NCBI GenBank assembly: GCA_015060625.1
Contig: SUYC01000009.1
Span: 95,651 to 159,650 of the forward strand
Source: Xylanibacter ruminicola
GTDB lineage: Bacteria; Bacteroidota; Bacteroidia; Bacteroidales; Bacteroidaceae
Reading direction: 5' to 3'
Length of the DNA: 64,000 nt
Shown here: positions 60,390 through 64,000 of the stretch, in pieces
Layout: each line of letters begins with the position of its first letter
Numbering within the stretch: the stretch's first letter is position 1
Notes under the pieces: model-generated
The model's input: the letters and a program-made list of their open reading frames with translations, nothing else
The model's database searches: none
What the model was told of the DNA's origin: nothing
Position numbers and translations under genes: made by a program

Positions 60390-61691
60390 ATGATAGCCAC
60401 TATTCTACCTTCAAGCACCACCTTCCACGCCGTTGATTACAACGAGCGCAAGGTCTCAGAGGGAGTTGCCGAACTGCTGGAGATAAAAGGTTTTGACCTC
60501 ATTGACCAGCAGTACACCCCCGATGACCTGAAACAACAGCTTCTCAACTACACCTATCAGTATAACGAGCGCATCAAGAAACCCCAGTTCCACCTCGCCA
60601 TCTCCTGCCGAGGTGACGAATACTCCTACGAGCAACTTCTGGACATTGCCCATCAGTACCTCAAAGAAATGGGATATGGAGAGGAAGGCCAGCCCTTACT
60701 CATCTATGCTCATCACGATACTGACAACCACCATATTCATATAGTGACGAGCCGAGTTGCACCCGATGGCCATAAGATTGATGACCACCACGAACGGGTA
60801 CACTCTCAGGAAGTCATCAATCGTATCATGGGCGAGAACCAGGAGCAGCGGGCATCCGAGTCTGTAAAAAAGGCTCTGGAGTACCGTTTCTCCACCGTCA
60901 ACCAGTTCAAGGCAATCCTCGAATCCTCTGGCTATGAGTGCTACGACAAGGATGATAACCTCTGCATCAAACGTGATGGTCACGTCATTGAAACCCTGCC
61001 ATTGGCCACCATCCAACAGCATTGCCAGACCTTCGAACCTGATGAAAAGCGAAGAAAACAGCTTCGAGCCATCCTTCTGAAGTATCGTGATATGACAGCC
61101 AACAAAGAAGAGTTACGCTCCATGATGAAGAAGAAGTTTGGCATTGATCTCATCTTTCATGGTTCCAAGGATAAGCCCTACGGCTATACCATCATCGACC
61201 ACCAAAACAAAACTGTCCTCAAAGGTGGTGAAGTGCTGAAACTAAAAGTATTGCTCCAGTTCCAGTCTAAGACCGAACGCTTGCATCGTATGGATGAGTT
61301 CATCGATGCCATGTTGGAGGATAACCCCGACCTGACCACCCGTGAACTGAACCGTATGCTTCGCCGTCAGTTTGGCACCCACATTTCCAAAGGCCGCATC
61401 GCATACGGTGACGATTTCATTGACCTCAAAGAGTATCAGCTTCGGACGCTCAAAGCCAATGATCTTCAGGCATGGATGAATGCCCATCCAGAACTGGAGC
61501 ATCAATCAACTCAGAAGCACGGTCACGCTCATAGCATCGAGACCACCCAGCAGCAACAGCCAGACAGTCACCACCGAATCCGCAAACCCGCCAATATTCA
61601 AGGAGGCTCCCATGACCAGAACCGCGAATGGGAGGTAGGTCACAACTCTCGCTACAATGACATCGATGACGAACGCCAGTTGAAGCGATAA
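60390..61691 (+). CDS. mobA: MobA-type relaxase
   Basis: 433 residues. The nickase signature lies near residue 105: YAHHDTDNHHIHIVTSRVAP, with three metal-binding histidines (HxDxxHxH). A Tyr for DNA attachment may be the one in HAVDYNERKV near residue 17. The C-terminal part is charged with poly-Gln (TQQQQPDS). It would nick oriT and lead DNA into a recipient with help of another element's transfer system. No mating-pair genes are visible here. Confidence 0.9.
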   Translation: MIATILPSSTTFHAVDYNERKVSEGVAELLEIKGFDLIDQQYTPDDLKQQLLNYTYQYNERIKKPQFHLAISCRGDEYSYEQLLDIAHQYLKEMGYGEEGQPLLIYAHHDTDNHHIHIVTSRVAPDGHKIDDHHERVHSQEVINRIMGENQEQRASESVKKALEYRFSTVNQFKAILESSGYECYDKDDNLCIKRDGHVIETLPLATIQQHCQTFEPDEKRRKQLRAILLKYRDMTANKEELRSMMKKKFGIDLIFHGSKDKPYGYTIIDHQNKTVLKGGEVLKLKVLLQFQSKTERLHRMDEFIDAMLEDNPDLTTRELNRMLRRQFGTHISKGRIAYGDDFIDLKEYQLRTLKANDLQAWMNAHPELEHQSTQKHGHAHSIETTQQQQPDSHHRIRKPANIQGGSHDQNREWEVGHNSRYNDIDDERQLKR

Positions 61692-61923
61692 CCGTCAGGG
61701 ACTATCAAAATGAACGTTTTTATGCTAATTTCGCTAAATTATGCTCTGTTCTAATATAATTGTACCCATTATTCTGTTCCTATACCAGTAATGTTCGACT
61801 GTCTGCCTCGAAAAAGAACATTATTGCATTACTACAAAACAGCAAAACTACAATTATCTATTCTGATAATTAGATTTAATACAATATTATAAAACATCAT
61901 TATTATAATTTTTAGATAAATTG
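61692..61923. other. AT-rich spacer after the relaxase gene
   Basis: No gene seen. It contains a short octamer array (61820-61875) and an AT-rich tail up to about 61907 in which the phase is lost. A TATA-like run leads into the parA promoter. Confidence 0.5.
61820..61875. repeat. Short octamer array after the relaxase gene
   Basis: Seven units in 8-bp phase: ATTATTGC, ATTACTAC, AAAACAGC, AAAACTAC, AATTATCT, ATTCTGAT, AATTAGAT. The pattern matches the array at 59246-59626. It lies about 130 bp after the relaxase stop and 75 bp before the parA promoter. Confidence 0.75.
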
Positions 61924-61955
61924 TTTGGCGGTTACAAATATTATACGTACCTTTG
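61924..61955 (+). promoter_or_regulatory. Promoter of the parA operon
   Basis: TTTG at 61924-61927 and TACCTTTG at 61948-61955, 20 bp apart. The leader to the parA ATG is about 190 bases. Confidence 0.7.
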
Positions 61956-61970
61956 CACCGAAATTCAATG

Positions 61971-62017
61971 GTTGACCACCCGTTTTGAGGGTGTGTGATG
62001 ACTGGTACATCGTCAAC
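61971..62017 (+). promoter_or_regulatory. Structured leader of the parA operon
   Basis: GTTGAC (61971-61976) can pair with GTCAAC (62012-62017), and the enclosed CACCC pairs with GGGTG. A very short frame (MVDHPF and stop) begins just before. Regulation in the leader is possible but unproven. Confidence 0.35.
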
Positions 62018-62152
62018 GAATACTTGTTCTGGGGCCCGACTCCTCGTAAGAATTGGCCTACATAAAAGGGAGCCTTTAAGTCTGACATCGGTATGATGCA
62101 GATGGTGAGTGAAGAGAACAAATATTCGAACTTTAAATTGACGATTACAAAA

Positions 62153-62848
62153 ATGAGCGAAGTAACAATCATCACATTTGCCAACCAGAAAGGTGGCGTA
62201 GGCAAGACAACTTTATGCACCATGTTTGCCAACTATCTTGTGGCAAAGGGTAAGCGAACCATCGTAATAGACTGCGATGGCCAGCAGACTATTTTCGAGA
62301 AACGCAAGGCTGACCACAAGAAATACAAGGACTTGAAAGAGCCGTACAAGGTACAGGCTTTCAGTATTGCCGATCCAGAGAATGTCAGGAACCTGATGCA
62401 GAACCTTCGCCAGATGAAGGGTACTGTTCTCATTGATGCCCCAGGCAACCTTGCCCAGCAGGGACTCATTCCCCTTTTTGTACAGAGCGACTATGTTGTT
62501 TGTCCGTATCAGTACGAAACCACTTCCATCAATTCTACCGTTACCTTCCTTGGCTTTATCCTTCAACTAAAAAAGCGTGTTCAGTCGATGGCAACCGAAA
62601 TACTCTTTGTTGTCAACCGCCATGATAAGCGTTACGGAACAGAGAGGGAAAGAAAACTCTGGGCAGAGACCGATGCCCAGTGGGCAAATTACGGAAAAGT
62701 TATGCCGAAGATTGAACAGCGGGTGGAAATGCAACGCTACAACACCGTAGAGTTGACGGTCAGCCAAGAGGAGATAGTCACTCCTTGTTTCGATAGCATC
62801 TATAATGTAATCTATGGAGAGAACGGACATGGCAAAGCAAAGGAATGA
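62153..62848 (+). CDS. parA: ParA-family partition ATPase
   Basis: 231 residues from the ATG at 62153 (MSEVTIITFANQKGGVGKTT). The deviant Walker A KGGVGKTT is at about residues 12-19, Walker B-like VLIDAPGNLAQQGLIPLF near 95. It would drive plasmid segregation. The gene overlaps the next one by 20 bp (62829-62848). Confidence 0.9.
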   Translation: MSEVTIITFANQKGGVGKTTLCTMFANYLVAKGKRTIVIDCDGQQTIFEKRKADHKKYKDLKEPYKVQAFSIADPENVRNLMQNLRQMKGTVLIDAPGNLAQQGLIPLFVQSDYVVCPYQYETTSINSTVTFLGFILQLKKRVQSMATEILFVVNRHDKRYGTERERKLWAETDAQWANYGKVMPKIEQRVEMQRYNTVELTVSQEEIVTPCFDSIYNVIYGENGHGKAKE

Positions 62849-63284
62849 AATGACTTCAGATGACCTGATGCAGTTGCCCGATGACATTGCAGGACTGGTT
62901 CTTGACGTACAGGGACGGCAGGCACAGACTGCTGCCCCCGTACAGAAAGAGCAAGAGGAGAAGGTCACTGAGCCTGCCCCTACAGCAATTCCAAGACAGA
63001 GGACTAAGGCAGCATCCACATCACCGAAGCCGACTGCATTGCCCAAAGACGGCAATCTCTGGTGGAACACCTTCCTTGATGCAGGTGACAGTTACGACTT
63101 CCACGTCAGAAAGCCTGACCGCAAATCTTATTGGGTGGATGAAGATATTGCTAATACGCTCAAAGCCTGTGACATTAACCACATGTCGATGTCAGACAAG
63201 ATAAACGCTATCCTCCGCTCGTTCATCGAGCTTAACAAGGAGGAGTTGCGCCAGTGTTTCAAGAAGAGAGATAGTTTATTGTAG
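62829..63284 (+). CDS. Putative ParB-like or ribbon-helix-helix DNA-binding partner
   Basis: 151 residues from the ATG at 62829; an ATG at 62814 is also possible. The N-terminal half is disordered and Pro/Gln-rich (AAPVQKEQEEKVTEPAPTAI). The C-terminal half (KSYWVDEDIANTLKACDINH then MSMSDKINAILRSFIEL) looks like a ribbon-helix-helix or DUF3408-like domain. Position right after parA suggests it binds the centromere. Confidence 0.6.
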   Translation: MAKQRNEMTSDDLMQLPDDIAGLVLDVQGRQAQTAAPVQKEQEEKVTEPAPTAIPRQRTKAASTSPKPTALPKDGNLWWNTFLDAGDSYDFHVRKPDRKSYWVDEDIANTLKACDINHMSMSDKINAILRSFIELNKEELRQCFKKRDSLL

Positions 63285-63304
63285 AACCATTAAAATACGT
63301 AGAT

Positions 63305-63913
63305 ATGCAACCAAGCAACAAGATAGAATGGACTGATGAGAACGTCGAAATACTGCGTAAATACTACGATGTAGAAACCACCAGTAAGGTAGCGGAACGT
63401 CTGGGTGTCAGCGCAAGAACTATTGTGCGAAAGGCCAAGGAGTTGGGCATATACAAACCAAAGCTTATCACTAAGACCAAGGCAGTTGAAGATGTCATTA
63501 GGGAAATGTACCCCACTCACTCGCTGCAAGAAATGAGTGAAAAGACTCACGTTTGCTGCCGAACCGTTCAGCGGGTTGCCCTGAGACTGGGGCTGAGCCG
63601 AACCAAGGTGGAAGAGAGCCAGATGCGCTCCAGAATCCGTAGTAAGCTTATGAAGGTAGAACGTGCCAGGATCTGTTTCGGACTTGACCAGCACACCAAT
63701 ATCAGGCTTGTCACCAATCAGCCGAAATCCCGTTTGCGCGTGAAACTCAAACAGGAAGGATATATTGTATTCAGAGGCAATATGACTATTTATTATCCAC
63801 TGGAGTTGAAGCGTCACCTTATCCAAGAGGAAAACGGCAAGAAACTCGGGCTGGAGTTCGCCCCGTGGTGTCCTCCTGCCATCATCTGCAATCAATCATT
63901 TCTGGGTGCATAG
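63305..63913 (+). CDS. DNA-binding protein with two helix-turn-helix motifs
   Basis: 202 residues. HTH 1 near residues 28-48 (TTSKVAERLGVSARTIVRKA), HTH 2 near 72-95 (SLQEMSEKTHVCCRTVQRVA). The C-terminal part is basic and beta-rich (RVKLKQEGYIVFRGNMTIYY). No known family recognised. It is the third gene after the parA promoter, 20 bp behind the second, and is followed by a terminator. Confidence 0.65.
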   Translation: MQPSNKIEWTDENVEILRKYYDVETTSKVAERLGVSARTIVRKAKELGIYKPKLITKTKAVEDVIREMYPTHSLQEMSEKTHVCCRTVQRVALRLGLSRTKVEESQMRSRIRSKLMKVERARICFGLDQHTNIRLVTNQPKSRLRVKLKQEGYIVFRGNMTIYYPLELKRHLIQEENGKKLGLEFAPWCPPAIICNQSFLGA

Positions 63914-63967
63914 CATTCAGTACAACCTTAATTCCGCAACACTTTGATTTAACTTTATTTATAAGTT

Positions 63968-63992
63968 CCTGAGCAACAAAAAGTTGCTCAGG
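63968..63992 (+). terminator. Terminator of the parA operon
   Basis: A perfect 10-bp stem CCTGAGCAAC / GTTGCTCAGG with an AAAAA loop, then ATTTTG. The T-run is short. Confidence 0.75.
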
Positions 63993-64000
63993 ATTTTGCC

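Noticed and set aside
61969..61989. Leader peptide MVDHPF in the parA leader
   Set aside because: Six codons with no ribosome-binding site can be chance. It is noted only within the leader entry.

Overview
The window is a Bacteroidota chromosome segment, most like Prevotella and relatives. The signs are the promoter motif TAnnTTTG with an upstream TTTG about 19-20 bp away before many genes, a sigma/anti-sigma/outer-membrane-receptor cassette with STN-like domains, the rimP-nusA-infB-suf gene order, and a radical SAM gene paired with a lipoprotein. Family assignments come from reading the translations; no database search was run.

Layout. 1-12.8 kb is an accessory, mostly minus-strand stretch. 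It holds a cut-off TonB-type outer-membrane protein with its anti-sigma and ECF sigma factors, a Crp-like regulator, a DUF4143-type ATPase, a small two-gene unit of unknown role, a decayed and an intact TlpA-like thioredoxin gene, a second ECF sigma/anti-sigma pair, a truncated Crp copy, and a hipB/hipA pair whose hipA has lost its 5' end. Four copies of one intergenic repeat, a terminator hairpin followed by a promoter motif, sit here in the same orientation. 12.9-24.3 kb holds a TPR/SpoIIE-type phosphatase, bcp, three transporters, a HAD phosphatase, and a substrate-binding protein coupled to a very large sensor kinase. 24.4-42.9 kb is mainly housekeeping (argS, RNase H, ribD, prmC, recX, comF, pyrE, argH, tRNA-Leu, two lipoproteins, yifB, fur, GH16, murQ), ending with a radical SAM/lipoprotein pair. 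42.9-56.3 kb is a long minus-strand block: rimP, nusA, infB, sufB, an NCS2 permease, sufC, sufD, sufS and rnhB, with an S41 protease upstream.

A tRNA-Asn and a strong terminator lie at 56.4-56.5 kb. Beyond them the content is plasmid-like: a Rep_3-type initiator gene, an iteron origin, a putative oriT, mobC, a MobA-type relaxase, and a ParA operon with two accessory DNA-binding proteins. No integrase is visible before the window ends. The element looks like an integrated plasmid or mobilizable island next to the tRNA gene.

The most unusual structure is at 59246-59626: about 47 different octamers in almost perfect 8-bp phase (roughly A-W-W-R-N-N-N-Y). Shorter arrays of the same period lie directly before and after the relaxase gene. 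I know of no described element of this kind; a link to partition, transfer or replication control is inference.
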